A stretch of DNA of 64,000 nucleotides, taken from an uncultured Polaribacter sp. (GTDB lineage Bacteria; Bacteroidota; Bacteroidia; Flavobacteriales; Flavobacteriaceae). A program made the position numbers and the translations under genes. The notes beneath the pieces were generated by a model, which worked only from the letters and a program-made list of their open reading frames with translations, was not told the origin of the DNA and did no database searches. The stretch is from the NCBI RefSeq assembly GCF_947497695.1, contig NZ_CANMHM010000002.1, forward strand, positions 124,001-188,000. The letters are read 5' to 3'. This document shows positions 45,720 through 55,373 of the stretch, piece after piece (position 1 is the stretch's first letter; every line of letters begins with the position of its first letter).

Positions 45720-47831
45720 ATGAAAAAACAACCTCATATCATCTTAAAAAATATTTTTGGTTATGATAATTTTCGTCCTTTACAAGAGCAAATTATCAAC
45801 AGAACTATAGAAGGCAAAGATAGTTTTGTATTAATGCCAACTGGTGGAGGTAAATCTATGTGTTTTCAAATTCCTGCTCTTATTTTTGATGGAATTACAA
45901 TAGTAGTTTCCCCTTTAATTTCGTTAATGAAAGATCAAGTACAGGCTTTAAAATCTAACGGAATAAAAGCAGATTTTTTTAACAGTTCTATTTCTACAAA
46001 AGAAGAAAACGAAGTAATTACCAAAGCAATAAATGGCGATTTACAACTGCTTTATTTATCACCAGAAAAATTAATATCAGTAAGCAATACTTGGTTAAAA
46101 CAACTCAATATAAAATTAGTTGCTATTGATGAAGCTCATTGTGTAAGTATGTGGGGTCATGATTTTAGACCAGAATACACACAACTAAAAACATTTAGAA
46201 ATTCTTTACCAAATGTGCCATTTATGGCATTAACTGCCACAGCAGATAAATCTGCCAGAAAAGATATTGAGACACAATTAGGTTTATCTAATTCAAAATT
46301 ATTTATTTCTTCTTTTGATAGAAAAAACTTAAGCATAGAAGTTAGAGGCCAAGTTGCTAAAAAGAAAAAACTACAAGAAATTGTCAGTTTTATAAAACGA
46401 AGAAAAAACGAAAGTGGCATTATTTATTGTTTAAGCAGAAAAAATACAGAAGAAGTTGCTAGCTTTTTAAAAGCTGATGGACATTCTGTTGCTTTTTATC
46501 ATGCAGGAATGACTTTTGATGAAAGAGAACAAACACAAACCGATTTTATAAATGATGATCTAAAAATTGTAGTAGCTACGATTGCATTTGGAATGGGCAT
46601 TGACAAATCGAATGTGCGTTTTGTAATTCATTATAATTTACCAAAAAACTTAGAGGGGTATTACCAAGAAATAGGACGTGCAGGAAGAGATGGTTTGCCT
46701 TCAGAAACAGTACTCTATTATAATATGAGAGATTTTGTTTTGTATAGCCAATTTGCAGATGATGGTGCAAATACAGCAATGCAAAAAGAAAAACTGAACA
46801 GAATGTTACAGTTTGCAGAGGCAAAATCTTGCAGAAGAAAAATATTATTATCTTACTTTGGCGAGCATCTTACAGAAAACTGTGGTAATTGTGATGTTTG
46901 TGAAAACCCGCCTAAAGATTTTGATGGCACCATTTTATCTCAAAAAGCACTTTCTGGAATTGCTAGAATGAAAGAAAAAGACGGAATTACAATGCTGATT
47001 AACGTTTTAAGAGGCAGTAATAATGCAGACATTCACTCCAAACAATACTTTACTCTAAAAACTTATGGAATAGGAAAAGACGTATCATTTTTTGATTGGC
47101 GAGATTATGTAATACAAATGGCAAACCAAGGTTTGATTGAAATTATGTATGCAGAAAGCTCTGCTTTAAAAATAACGCCCATTGGTTGGCAAGTTTTAAA
47201 AGGCGAAAAAACGATACGCTTAACAACTCCTATTGCTGCTGCTGATAAAAAGAAAGCTCAAAAAACCTTAAAAATAGCCACAGAAGGTGAAGTAAATAAA
47301 GATTTATTTACAGAACTTAAAAAAATAAGATTGGCAATTGCTAAAGAAGAAAACATGCCTGCATACATTGTTTTTAGTGATAAGTCTTTAAAATTGATGG
47401 CAAGTGAATTGCCAACAACAGAAAACGAATTTTTAGCTATTTCTGGAGTTGGAATGAACAAAATGGAAAAATATGGCGAAGAATTTATGAGCGTAATTCG
47501 TCCGTTTAAAAATGTTGCAAAACCCAGAAAAACACCCACTACAATAAAAACGTATAACTTATACAAAGAAGGATTAAATCCGAAGGAAATCTCTGAAAAT
47601 AGAGGCCTTTCTATAACCACCATTTTTTCTCACTTGTCTCAATTATATATGGAAGGTAAAAAAGTCGATTTAGAAAAATTAGTAGCCAAAGAAGTGGTTG
47701 ATAAAGTTAGAGTTGTTTTTAATGAATTTGATAGAAAAATTGAATTGAAACCAATTTATGAAAAATTAAACGAACAAGTTTCTTACGGGGAAATTAGACT
47801 CAGTATTACATTGATTTTAAAAAATGAATAA
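45720..47831 (+). CDS. recQ: ATP-dependent DNA helicase RecQ
   Basis: RecQ unwinds DNA 3' to 5' in recombination and replication-fork repair. The 703-residue protein has the FRPLQEQII motif 0, Walker A MPTGGGKS (39-46), DEAH box (137-140), helicase motif VI QEIGRAGRDG, a zinc-binding domain with four cysteines ending NCGNCDVC, a winged-helix RQC domain and an HRDC-type domain (about 535-610). The C-terminal part after about 610 (TYNLYKEGLNPKEISENRGLS) resembles the helix-turn-helix RQC extension common in Bacteroidota RecQ. Confidence 0.95.
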   Translation: MKKQPHIILKNIFGYDNFRPLQEQIINRTIEGKDSFVLMPTGGGKSMCFQIPALIFDGITIVVSPLISLMKDQVQALKSNGIKADFFNSSISTKEENEVITKAINGDLQLLYLSPEKLISVSNTWLKQLNIKLVAIDEAHCVSMWGHDFRPEYTQLKTFRNSLPNVPFMALTATADKSARKDIETQLGLSNSKLFISSFDRKNLSIEVRGQVAKKKKLQEIVSFIKRRKNESGIIYCLSRKNTEEVASFLKADGHSVAFYHAGMTFDEREQTQTDFINDDLKIVVATIAFGMGIDKSNVRFVIHYNLPKNLEGYYQEIGRAGRDGLPSETVLYYNMRDFVLYSQFADDGANTAMQKEKLNRMLQFAEAKSCRRKILLSYFGEHLTENCGNCDVCENPPKDFDGTILSQKALSGIARMKEKDGITMLINVLRGSNNADIHSKQYFTLKTYGIGKDVSFFDWRDYVIQMANQGLIEIMYAESSALKITPIGWQVLKGEKTIRLTTPIAAADKKKAQKTLKIATEGEVNKDLFTELKKIRLAIAKEENMPAYIVFSDKSLKLMASELPTTENEFLAISGVGMNKMEKYGEEFMSVIRPFKNVAKPRKTPTTIKTYNLYKEGLNPKEISENRGLSITTIFSHLSQLYMEGKKVDLEKLVAKEVVDKVRVVFNEFDRKIELKPIYEKLNEQVSYGEIRLSITLILKNE

Positions 47832-47912
47832 AATTATATGAAATGTAATCACTAAATTTTAACATCAAAAAAATCGAATTAAATATTTAATAATTTTTAC
47901 GCATTCTTTTTA

Positions 47913-47920
47913 TATATTTG
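47913..47920 (+). promoter_or_regulatory. -7 box immediately before the gene at 47925
   Basis: TATATTTG ends only 4 nt before the ATG at 47925. Transcription should start at or next to that ATG, giving a leaderless or nearly leaderless mRNA. Confidence 0.5.
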
Positions 47921-47924
47921 GCAA

Positions 47925-48527
47925 ATGAAGTTAAAATGGTACATCAGTACTTTATTTTTAATAGGTATTCTGTTTGGAGCATTTCAAGATCAGGTTGTAG
48001 CACCTAATCAAGAAATTATTCTAAATTTTGTTGATGCTAAAATTAATAAAAAAGACATTGAAAACACCATTGCAGATGTAAAAGAAAAATTACTAAACGC
48101 TGGTGTTTCTAATATTCAAATCAAAAAAACTCAAAACAGTACTTTAAAAATTGCCTATTACAGTACTTTTGATGTTGAAAATATTAAAGAACTACTTACA
48201 CAAAAAAGTAAATTAGCCTTAAATAAAAATTCTAGTAAAAAAGAAAAAAACAAGCTTAGTTCTAATTACAATTTTGACATTCACGAATTAACAAACAAAA
48301 TTGATATTTCAAACTCAGACTACAAATATGTGTTTGAAATTAAATATAATTCAGACAGGTTTACAACAAATAATTACTCTGCATTTCTTAAAAAATTAGA
48401 TTTTAACAAAGCAAACCAACTTTTTAAAACTTCTTTTAAAATACACAAAAACAGTCCTTTTACAAAGGATAGAACTTCCTACAAAGAACCTGAAGTTAGA
48501 GCAGGACCTCAAAATTATTATAGTTAA
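47925..48527 (+). CDS. Exported protein of unknown function upstream of secDF
   Basis: This 200-residue protein begins with a hydrophobic segment (about 5-20) that is a signal peptide or membrane anchor. The body is Lys- and Asn-rich with a ferredoxin-like alternation (NTIADVKEKLLNAGVSNIQIKK, LKIAYYSTFDVENIKELL). I do not recognise a family. It lies 153 nt before secDF, which has its own promoter, so a functional link is only suggested by position. Confidence 0.7.
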   Translation: MKLKWYISTLFLIGILFGAFQDQVVAPNQEIILNFVDAKINKKDIENTIADVKEKLLNAGVSNIQIKKTQNSTLKIAYYSTFDVENIKELLTQKSKLALNKNSSKKEKNKLSSNYNFDIHELTNKIDISNSDYKYVFEIKYNSDRFTTNNYSAFLKKLDFNKANQLFKTSFKIHKNSPFTKDRTSYKEPEVRAGPQNYYS

Positions 48528-48615
48528 AATATATAGACATCTATTTTTCTATAATCAATTTAATTTCAAGAGTTTAAAACTCATCAGAACAAAAAAAACA
48601 ATCAATAAAAAATAA

Positions 48616-48646
48616 TTGTCAGATTTTACGAGAAACAATATATTTG
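48616..48646 (+). promoter_or_regulatory. secDF promoter
   Basis: TTG at 48616-48618 and TATATTTG at 48639-48646 are 20 nt apart, the ideal Bacteroidota spacing. The ATG follows after 34 nt. Confidence 0.75.
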
Positions 48647-48680
48647 CTCGTTTTAAAAAAAATGACAAAAAAAATATAAG

Positions 48681-51656
48681 ATGCAAAACAAAGGACTTAT
48701 TAAAGTATTCGCTATCCTTTTTGGATTAGTGAGTTTATATCAATTATCATTTACATTTTTAGCAACTAAAGTTGAAGATGATGCTGTAAATTATGCAGCA
48801 ATTAAAGGTGTTGATTCAGATGCAAGACAAAGAGCTAATTTTGAAAGAAAGTATTTAGACAGTGTTGCTAACAAAAACATCATCGATTTAGGAGTAACAG
48901 AATACAGCTATAATGATGTTAAAGACAAAGAAATGAATCTTGGTCTTGATTTAAAAGGTGGTATTAATGCTATTTTACAAGTTTCTGTAAAAGAAGTATT
49001 AAAAAGTTTATCAAACGATTCTAAAAACGAAGTATTTAACCAAGCATTAGCTGCTGCAGATGAAGCTCAAAAAAGTGACAATGCAAATTACTTAGACTTA
49101 TTCTTTGAAGAATTTGAAAAAATTGCTGGAGACACAAAATTAAGCGACCCTTCTATATTTGGTACAAAAGCTTTAAGTGAAAAAATTACTTTTAACGAGG
49201 CAAATTCAAGTGTTAAAGAAACTTTACAAGAAGAAATTAACAGTTCTATCGGTACTGCTTTTGAAGTATTAAGAAGTAGAATTGATAAATTTGGTGTTAC
49301 ACAACCTAACATTCAAAGAATTGGAAACTCTGGTAGAATTCAAATTGAATTACCAGGAGCTAAAGATATTGAGCGTGTTACTAGGTTAATTACTAGTAAA
49401 GCAGAATTACAATTTTGGGAAGTACATACAAATGCAGAAGTACAAAACTACTTTTTCTCTGCAAATGCTAAAGTTGCAGAATTATTGAAAGATACTTCTG
49501 TAATAGAAAAAGCTATAGATTCTACTAAAAAAGATGATATTGATGATTTATTAGGAGAAACAGTAGATTCTACAAGTGTAGCACAAAAAAATCTATTTTC
49601 TTATTTATTTCCAAATGTTGCTCAAAATCAACAACAAACAAGTTCTTTAGTAGGACAAGCTAGAGTTTTAGATACAGCTACTGTAAACGATTTATTAAAC
49701 AGAAAAGAAGTAAAAGCATTATTACCTAACGAACTTAAATATGTAAAGTTTTTATGGGATTATAAAGCAAACGAAGGAACTGATGGTACAGAACTAATTG
49801 GTTTATATGCTATTAAAGGTAGTAGAAGTGGAAAAGCTACTATTGAAGGAGATGTTATTTTAGACGCTGCTCAAGTGTTTAGCCAAATGAATAAACCAGA
49901 AGTTAGCATGACAATGAATAGCTCTGGTACAAAACAATGGGCTAAAATGACTACCGATAATCAAGGAAAGTTTGTTGCTGTAGTTTTAGATAATTATGTA
50001 TATACTGCTCCTTCTGTAAATACACCAATAACAGGTGGTAGAACTTCTATCTCTGGTGGAACCATGACTATTTCTGAAGCAGAAGATATTGCAACAGTAT
50101 TAAAAGCGGGTAAATTACCTGCAGCTGCAAGAATAATTCAGGCAGAAGTTGTTGGACCATCTTTAGGACAAGAAGCAATTGACGCAAGTTTCCTTTCTTT
50201 TGGATTGGCAATTCTATTAGTTTTACTTTGGATGATTTTATATTATGGTAAAGCTGGTATTTATGCAGATGTTGCCTTAGTGGTAAACATCTTATTTATA
50301 TTCGGAATTCTAGCCTCTTTTAACGCTGTGTTAACATTGCCTGGTATTGCAGGTATTATTTTAACTATTGGTATGTCTGTTGATGCAAACGTAATTATCT
50401 TCGAAAGAATTAAAGAAGGTTTAGGTTTAAAGAAAGGATTAAAGCAATCTGTTGAAGAAGGATTCTCTGTAAAAGGAGCATTATCTGCAATTATTGATGC
50501 AAATATTACAACACTTTTAACAGGTATTATTTTATATGTTTTTGGAACAGGACCAATTAAAGGTTTTGCATTAACATTAATGATTGGTATTGCTACTTCA
50601 TTATTTACAGCAGTATTTATTACGCGTTTATTAATAGACAGCTCAGTAAACAAAGGTTCTAACTTAACATTTAATACTTCTATTTCTAAAGGATGGTTTC
50701 AAAATATCAATATAGCCTTCTTAAAGAAACGTAAAATTGCTTACGTAATTTCTGGTGCAATTATTATTGCAGGTATTATTTCAATTTTCTCTATCGGATT
50801 AAAACAAGGTGTAGATTTTAAAGGAGGTCGTTCTTATGTAGTTCGTTTTGACCAAGCAATGAGTGCTACAGATGTTGCAAGTACTTTAAAAGATGCTTTT
50901 GGTTCAGCTCCAGAAGTAAAAACCTATGGTTCTAATAATCAATTAAAAATTACAACGGTTTATAAAATTGATGAAGAAGGACAAGAAGTAGATGAACAAG
51001 TACAAAGTACCTTATTTAAAGGGTTAAAATCTTATTTAGGTACAACTTCTTACGAAAACTTTAAACCAGGTTTTGAAAAAGCAGGTGCAGGAGTAATGAG
51101 TTATATGAAAGTAGAACCTACAATTGCAGATGATATTAAAACATCAGCATTGTATGCCGTTTTTGGATCTTTATTAATTGTTTTCTTATACATATTATTA
51201 CGTTTTAGAAAAGTTTCTTTCTCTATTGGTGCTGTAGTTGCAGTTTTCCATGACGTATTAATTGTATTAGGTATTTTCTCTATATTACAAAACATAATGC
51301 CTTTTGATATGGAAATAGGTCAATCTTTTATAGCAGCAATTCTAACTGTAGTTGGTTACTCATTAAATGATACCGTAGTAATTTTTGATAGAATTAGAGA
51401 GTTTGCTGGTTCACACCCAAATTGGAAATATAGCGAAGTTGTAGACAAGGCATTAAGCTCAACTTTAGGTAGAACTATTAATACCTCTTTAACTACCTTA
51501 TTAGTTATGGTAATTATTTTCTTATTTGGAGGAGATTCAATTAAAGGATTTATGTTTGCATTAATTATTGGTGTAGCAGTAGGTACATATTCATCATTAT
51601 TTGTGGCAACACCTGTAATGTTTGATACTTCTAAAAAAGAAGAAAAGAACAAATAA
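48681..51656 (+). CDS. secDF: Fused protein translocase subunit SecDF
   Basis: SecDF uses the proton gradient to help pull proteins through SecYEG. The 991-residue chain carries SecD (LGLDLKGG at 87-94, large periplasmic P1 domain, six membrane segments with GIILTIGMSVDANVIIFERIKEG) and then SecF (GVDFKGGRSYVVRFD, six more segments with VVGYSLNDTVVIFDRIRE). The single-chain form is normal in Bacteroidota. It has its own promoter and terminator. Confidence 0.97.
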   Translation: MQNKGLIKVFAILFGLVSLYQLSFTFLATKVEDDAVNYAAIKGVDSDARQRANFERKYLDSVANKNIIDLGVTEYSYNDVKDKEMNLGLDLKGGINAILQVSVKEVLKSLSNDSKNEVFNQALAAADEAQKSDNANYLDLFFEEFEKIAGDTKLSDPSIFGTKALSEKITFNEANSSVKETLQEEINSSIGTAFEVLRSRIDKFGVTQPNIQRIGNSGRIQIELPGAKDIERVTRLITSKAELQFWEVHTNAEVQNYFFSANAKVAELLKDTSVIEKAIDSTKKDDIDDLLGETVDSTSVAQKNLFSYLFPNVAQNQQQTSSLVGQARVLDTATVNDLLNRKEVKALLPNELKYVKFLWDYKANEGTDGTELIGLYAIKGSRSGKATIEGDVILDAAQVFSQMNKPEVSMTMNSSGTKQWAKMTTDNQGKFVAVVLDNYVYTAPSVNTPITGGRTSISGGTMTISEAEDIATVLKAGKLPAAARIIQAEVVGPSLGQEAIDASFLSFGLAILLVLLWMILYYGKAGIYADVALVVNILFIFGILASFNAVLTLPGIAGIILTIGMSVDANVIIFERIKEGLGLKKGLKQSVEEGFSVKGALSAIIDANITTLLTGIILYVFGTGPIKGFALTLMIGIATSLFTAVFITRLLIDSSVNKGSNLTFNTSISKGWFQNINIAFLKKRKIAYVISGAIIIAGIISIFSIGLKQGVDFKGGRSYVVRFDQAMSATDVASTLKDAFGSAPEVKTYGSNNQLKITTVYKIDEEGQEVDEQVQSTLFKGLKSYLGTTSYENFKPGFEKAGAGVMSYMKVEPTIADDIKTSALYAVFGSLLIVFLYILLRFRKVSFSIGAVVAVFHDVLIVLGIFSILQNIMPFDMEIGQSFIAAILTVVGYSLNDTVVIFDRIREFAGSHPNWKYSEVVDKALSSTLGRTINTSLTTLLVMVIIFLFGGDSIKGFMFALIIGVAVGTYSSLFVATPVMFDTSKKEEKNK

Positions 51657-51674
51657 GTTTCTTTAAACATATAT

Positions 51675-51732
51675 AAAAATCCGTTTTCTTATGTGATACT
51701 GAAATAAGTACAGCACAAGAAAACGGTTTTTT
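51675..51732 (+). terminator. secDF terminator
   Basis: AAAAATCCGTTTTCTT (51675-51690) pairs with AAGAAAACGGTTTTTT (51717-51732) with one mismatch around a loop of about 26 nt. Confidence 0.8.
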
Positions 51733-51750
51733 CATTAAACAAATAGCTAT

Positions 51751-51758
51751 TATATTTG
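51751..51758 (+). promoter_or_regulatory. -7 box of the hpt-adk promoter
   Basis: TATATTTG ends 7 nt before the ATG at 51766, implying an mRNA with almost no 5' leader. Confidence 0.55.
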
Positions 51759-51765
51759 CATTTAA

Positions 51766-52884
51766 ATGAGTATTATAAAACTTCAAGACCTCTATTTTAA
51801 ACCTTACATCAATAAAGAGGAAATTGCTTTAATCGTAAAACATTTAGCAATACAAGTAAAAGCTGAACTTCCTAAAGATGAAATACCTATTTTTGTGGGT
51901 ATTTTAAATGGATGTTTTTTATTCGCTGCAGATTTTATAAGAGAATTTAATGGGAATTGTGAGGTTTCCTTTGTAAAACTAGCTTCTTATAATGGCACAT
52001 CATCCATAGAAAACGTAAAACAGTTAGTAGGTATTAATGAAGATTTAACAAATAGAACTATAATTATATTAGAAGATATTATTGATACAGGAAACACACT
52101 TCAAGAAATTTACAATATCTTTAGACACAAAAATTTAAAACAATTAAAAGTTGCAACGTTATTTTTTAAACCAGACGTATTTAGAAAAGAACTACCAATC
52201 AATTATATCGGCAAAAGTATTGAAGATAAATTTATTGTTGGTTATGGACTGGATTATAATGGTTTAGGTAGAAATTACCCAGCAATATATCAATTATCAA
52301 CAAAACCAAACATGAAAAACATTGTATTATTTGGCCCTCCAGGAGCAGGAAAAGGAACACAAGCAGAATTTTTAAAAGACATGTACAATTTAGTACATAT
52401 TTCTACTGGAGATGTATTTCGCTTCAATATTAAAAACCAAACAGAACTTGGTTTATTAGCTAAAAAGTATATGGATGAAGGAAATCTAGTTCCTGATCAA
52501 GTTACTATTAATATGCTAAAAGCAGAAGTTGAAAAAAATGCAGATGCCAATGGATTTATTTTTGATGGTTTTCCAAGAACTAAATCTCAAGCTGAAGCTT
52601 TAGATGCTTTTTTAGCTGAAAAAGGAGAACAAATTAATGGAATGATCGCTTTAGAAGTTGCTGAAGATGAATTAAAAATTCGTTTAGCTGAAAGAGCAAA
52701 AACAAGCGGTAGACCAGATGATGCAGACCCTGCAATTATTCAAAATAGAATTAACACTTATAATCTAGAAACTGCACCTGTAAAAGTTTTTTATGAAAAG
52801 CAAAACAAATATAGTGGTGTTAATGGTGTAGGTTCTATTAAAGATATTACACAAAGAATTGCCAAAGTATTTAATACACTTTAA
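51766..52884 (+). CDS. adk: Fused hypoxanthine phosphoribosyltransferase and adenylate kinase
   Basis: Residues 1-178 form a purine phosphoribosyltransferase, with the PRPP motif IILEDIIDTGNT (100-111) and the VGYGLDYN end of HPRT enzymes. Residues 183-372 form a short-lid adenylate kinase with Walker A GPPGAGKGT (190-198), FDGFPRT and RLAERAKTSGRPDD. Together they salvage hypoxanthine or guanine and interconvert AMP, ADP and ATP. From memory, this fusion is common in Flavobacteriaceae and is often annotated only as adenylate kinase. Met183 (52312) could act as an internal start for a free kinase. It precedes obg by a repeat-filled spacer. Confidence 0.93.
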   Translation: MSIIKLQDLYFKPYINKEEIALIVKHLAIQVKAELPKDEIPIFVGILNGCFLFAADFIREFNGNCEVSFVKLASYNGTSSIENVKQLVGINEDLTNRTIIILEDIIDTGNTLQEIYNIFRHKNLKQLKVATLFFKPDVFRKELPINYIGKSIEDKFIVGYGLDYNGLGRNYPAIYQLSTKPNMKNIVLFGPPGAGKGTQAEFLKDMYNLVHISTGDVFRFNIKNQTELGLLAKKYMDEGNLVPDQVTINMLKAEVEKNADANGFIFDGFPRTKSQAEALDAFLAEKGEQINGMIALEVAEDELKIRLAERAKTSGRPDDADPAIIQNRINTYNLETAPVKVFYEKQNKYSGVNGVGSIKDITQRIAKVFNTL

Positions 52885-53033
52885 AATTTGTAATTGTTTA
52901 AACAAACACGAGCTGTTACACATTCCAACAATTACACAATTACGCAACAAAAATGACTGAAGGTTTGAAATTAAAAGGAGAACAGCCATTGGCTATTAGG
53001 TATTTTAAAGCAAATCTCTAAATTAAAAAAACA
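52885..53033 (+). repeat. Repeat-filled spacer before obg, with duplicated obg start
   Basis: TTGTAATTGTTTAAAC and CAACAATTACACAATTACG resemble the repeat beside trpF. An ATGACTGAAGGT at 52953 copies the first four codons of obg (53034) and opens a 22-codon frame ending at 53021. I see no sign that this short frame is a gene. Confidence 0.5.
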
Positions 53034-54023
53034 ATGACTGAGGGTAACTTCGTAGACTACATAAAAATATACGCATCTTCTGGTAAAGGAGGACAAGGTT
53101 CCATGCATTTGCATAGAGAGAAATTTATTACCAAAGGTGGACCTGATGGAGGTGATGGAGGTCGTGGAGGACATATTATTTTACGTGGTGATAAAAATAT
53201 GTGGACCCTTTTTCACTTAAAATTTAAACGTCATTTTAGAGCAGAAAGTGGTGGTGGAGGAAGTGCAAGTAGATCTTCTGGTGCTGATGCTCAAGATATT
53301 TATATTGATGTACCTCTTGGAACTATTATTAAAGATGCAGATACTGATGAAGTAATTGTAGAAATTACAGAACACCAAAAAGAAGTAATTTTATTGAGAG
53401 GTGGAAAAGGTGGACTTGGAAACTGGAATTTTAAATCGTCTACAAACCAAACTCCAAGATATGCACAACCAGGAATGGATGGTGCTGATGGTTGGTTTAG
53501 AATGGAACTAAAATTATTAGCAGATGTTGGCTTGGTTGGTTTCCCTAATGCAGGAAAATCTACTTTATTATCAGTTTTAACAGCTGCAAAACCTAAAATT
53601 GCAGATTATGCTTTTACAACCTTAAAACCAAATTTAGGGATTGTTGAGCACAGAAATCATCAAACATTTGTAATTGCAGATATTCCTGGAATAATAGAAG
53701 GTGCTGCTGAAGGGAAAGGTTTAGGACATCGCTTTTTACGTCATATTGAACGTAATTCTGCTTTATTATTCTTAGTTCCTGCAGACTCTGATGATATTAA
53801 CAAAGAATATGAAATTTTATTAAATGAATTGAAGAAACACAACCCAGAATTGTTAGATAAAGATCGATTATTGGCTATTTCTAAAACAGATATGTTAGAT
53901 GATGAGTTACAAGCTGAAATTAAAGCAGAATTACCTAAAGGTATAGATGCAATATTTATATCTTCTGTTGCTCAAAAAGGCTTACAAGAATTAAAAGATA
54001 AACTTTGGGCAATGTTAAATTAA
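53034..54023 (+). CDS. obg: GTPase Obg/CgtA
   Basis: Obg is an essential GTPase that acts on the large ribosomal subunit. The 329-residue protein has the glycine-rich Obg domain (1-158: [25 protein letters not shown]) and the G domain with GFPNAGKST (169-177), [17 protein letters not shown] (switch II) and SKTD. The C-terminal OCT domain is absent, as usual in this phylum. An inverted repeat overlaps the stop codon. Confidence 0.96.
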   Translation: MTEGNFVDYIKIYASSGKGGQGSMHLHREKFITKGGPDGGDGGRGGHIILRGDKNMWTLFHLKFKRHFRAESGGGGSASRSSGADAQDIYIDVPLGTIIKDADTDEVIVEITEHQKEVILLRGGKGGLGNWNFKSSTNQTPRYAQPGMDGADGWFRMELKLLADVGLVGFPNAGKSTLLSVLTAAKPKIADYAFTTLKPNLGIVEHRNHQTFVIADIPGIIEGAAEGKGLGHRFLRHIERNSALLFLVPADSDDINKEYEILLNELKKHNPELLDKDRLLAISKTDMLDDELQAEIKAELPKGIDAIFISSVAQKGLQELKDKLWAMLN

Positions 54024-54043
54024 GCAACTCAGTTGCTTAATTT
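54017..54043 (+). terminator. Hairpin overlapping the obg stop codon
   Basis: AAATTAAGCAACT (54017-54029) pairs perfectly with AGTTGCTTAATTT (54031-54043), with an effective loop of CTCAG. The TAA stop is inside the stem. The downstream T-run is weak, so efficiency is uncertain. Confidence 0.6.
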
Positions 54044-54101
54044 AGATTTCTCTTTGTAAAATATAACAAAAACAAGCTGAAATACTAATAAACCATCCCT
54101 T

Positions 54102-54190
54102 TTGTCATTTCGACCAAAGGGAGAAATCACATAAAGTTTATTCTTTTGGTTTCAAAATTATGAGGTTTCTACTCACTTAGAAATGATACA
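54102..54190. repeat. Degenerate flavobacterial GTCATTTCGA element
   Basis: TTGTCATTTCGACCAAAGGG followed by AGAAATC on the left, and GGTTTCTACTC and GAAATGATA on the right, form a decayed inverted repeat. From memory, GTCATTTCGAC-GAGAAATC elements are abundant between genes of Bacteroidota. No gene is present. Confidence 0.55.
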
Positions 54191-54248
54191 ATACATATCT
54201 ATTCTTACTTAAAAACTCTCAAACATATTCTGTTTAGGAGTTTTATGA

Positions 54249-54722
54249 TTATAACTGAATTAAAATTGGCAATCTATATTTTGTAGTAACAGGAATGCCT
54301 CTTTTGTTAGCTGGAGTTATATTGGGCAAATTATCTACACTAGCTTTTAACAAACTTTCTAATTCTGGTAATTCGTTTTTTATTTTTTCTGATGATTGAA
54401 TCGCTGCCAAACTAAATACTCCTTTAGCATTTATAATGACATCTACATAAACAATCTCGTTAATAGAATCTTTAATAGTTAACGTGTAATTTTGTAGCTC
54501 CTCTCCTATTTTTTGATGAATTGTTTTTCTAAAACAAGCTGATTTCTCTTCATTATCAATTATTGAATCACAAGTATCAAATGACGGAAAAGTATCTACA
54601 GAAGAAAAATCTACAAGGGTATCTAATGCTTTATTTGTTGATGCGTTTTTTGTATTAGAAAATTTATCACACGAAGTGAAAAAAAGGAATACTGTTAAAA
54701 AAGAAAAAAGACGCAAAAACAT
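54249..54722 (-). CDS. Lipoprotein with TonB C-terminal-like domain
   Basis: This 157-residue lipoprotein (lipobox Cys18, FFTSCDK) has a C-terminal half that looks like the TonB C-terminal fold: YVDVIINAKGVFSLAAIQSSEK, then LPNITPANKRGIPVTTKYRLPILIQL. It lacks the transmembrane anchor and proline-rich spacer of a true TonB. It lies 37 nt after a second protein with the same fold, and the two look like paralogues in one operon. Function is unknown. Confidence 0.65.
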   Translation of the reverse strand: MFLRLFSFLTVFLFFTSCDKFSNTKNASTNKALDTLVDFSSVDTFPSFDTCDSIIDNEEKSACFRKTIHQKIGEELQNYTLTIKDSINEIVYVDVIINAKGVFSLAAIQSSEKIKNELPELESLLKASVDNLPNITPANKRGIPVTTKYRLPILIQL

Positions 54723-54759
54723 ACTTTTATTTATATCGTAAAATTACTAAATTATAAGA

Positions 54760-55254
54760 TTAATTCTTTTTATTTTTTCTCCTAGCTTTTTTCTGAGCTT
54801 TTGTTTCCTCAACAAACATTGTAAAAGGAATAGAATACTTTACCCCTACTTTTTCTCCTTTCACTTCACCAGGTATCATTTGTGGAATTAAATGCATTAC
54901 TCTTTTTACCTCTTCTTTTATTTTTTTATGTGGTGCTCTAACCAGTATATTCTTAACAGTCCCTTTGTGCGTAATTTTAAAACCAATAAAGACTCTATAT
55001 TCTCCACCAGCAAGTCCAAGTTGATTAGCCAAATCAATATTAAAATTTTCTGAAAACAATTTTTGAATACTTTCATTAAAACATTGTTTTAACTTTTTAT
55101 TACTACCCTTACAACCAGGAAAAACAGGTGCTTTTTCAATAACTATAAAAGAAACCTCTTTTTCATTTTTTATATCTTGTGAAAATGCAGAACTGGTTAA
55201 GAAAACAATAATAATAAATGAATAGACATATTTCATAAAAATCTTTTTTTTCAA
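54760..55254 (-). CDS. Exported TonB C-terminal-like protein
   Basis: This 164-residue protein has a signal peptide ending SSAFSQ. Its segment VIEKAPVFPGCKGSNKKLKQCFNESIQKLF is the pattern found in Bacteroidota proteins annotated as TonB energy transducers, followed by YRVFIGFKITHKGTVKNILVRAPH and VGVKYSIPFTMFVEE. There is no membrane anchor, so it is probably a periplasmic relative and not a working TonB. It is first in a two-gene unit with the lipoprotein at 54249. Confidence 0.7.
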   Translation of the reverse strand: MKKKIFMKYVYSFIIIVFLTSSAFSQDIKNEKEVSFIVIEKAPVFPGCKGSNKKLKQCFNESIQKLFSENFNIDLANQLGLAGGEYRVFIGFKITHKGTVKNILVRAPHKKIKEEVKRVMHLIPQMIPGEVKGEKVGVKYSIPFTMFVEETKAQKKARRKNKKN

Positions 55255-55373
55255 AAATACGTCCTTTATTTATTTTTTTTACGCTTTGCAACAAACATTT
55301 AAATATTTGGGCTTGTTTAAGTTAAAAACTGGCTCGATTATTGAAATATAGATATTATAATTATAAAATTACT

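Noticed and set aside
47258..47623. 121-codon minus-strand frame opposite recQ
   Set aside because: It is antisense to the conserved recQ C-terminal region, with no domain, promoter or ribosome site.
50261..50653. 130-codon minus-strand frame opposite secDF
   Set aside because: Its low-complexity Ile/Asn/Lys sequence mirrors the membrane segments of SecDF; it is a shadow frame.
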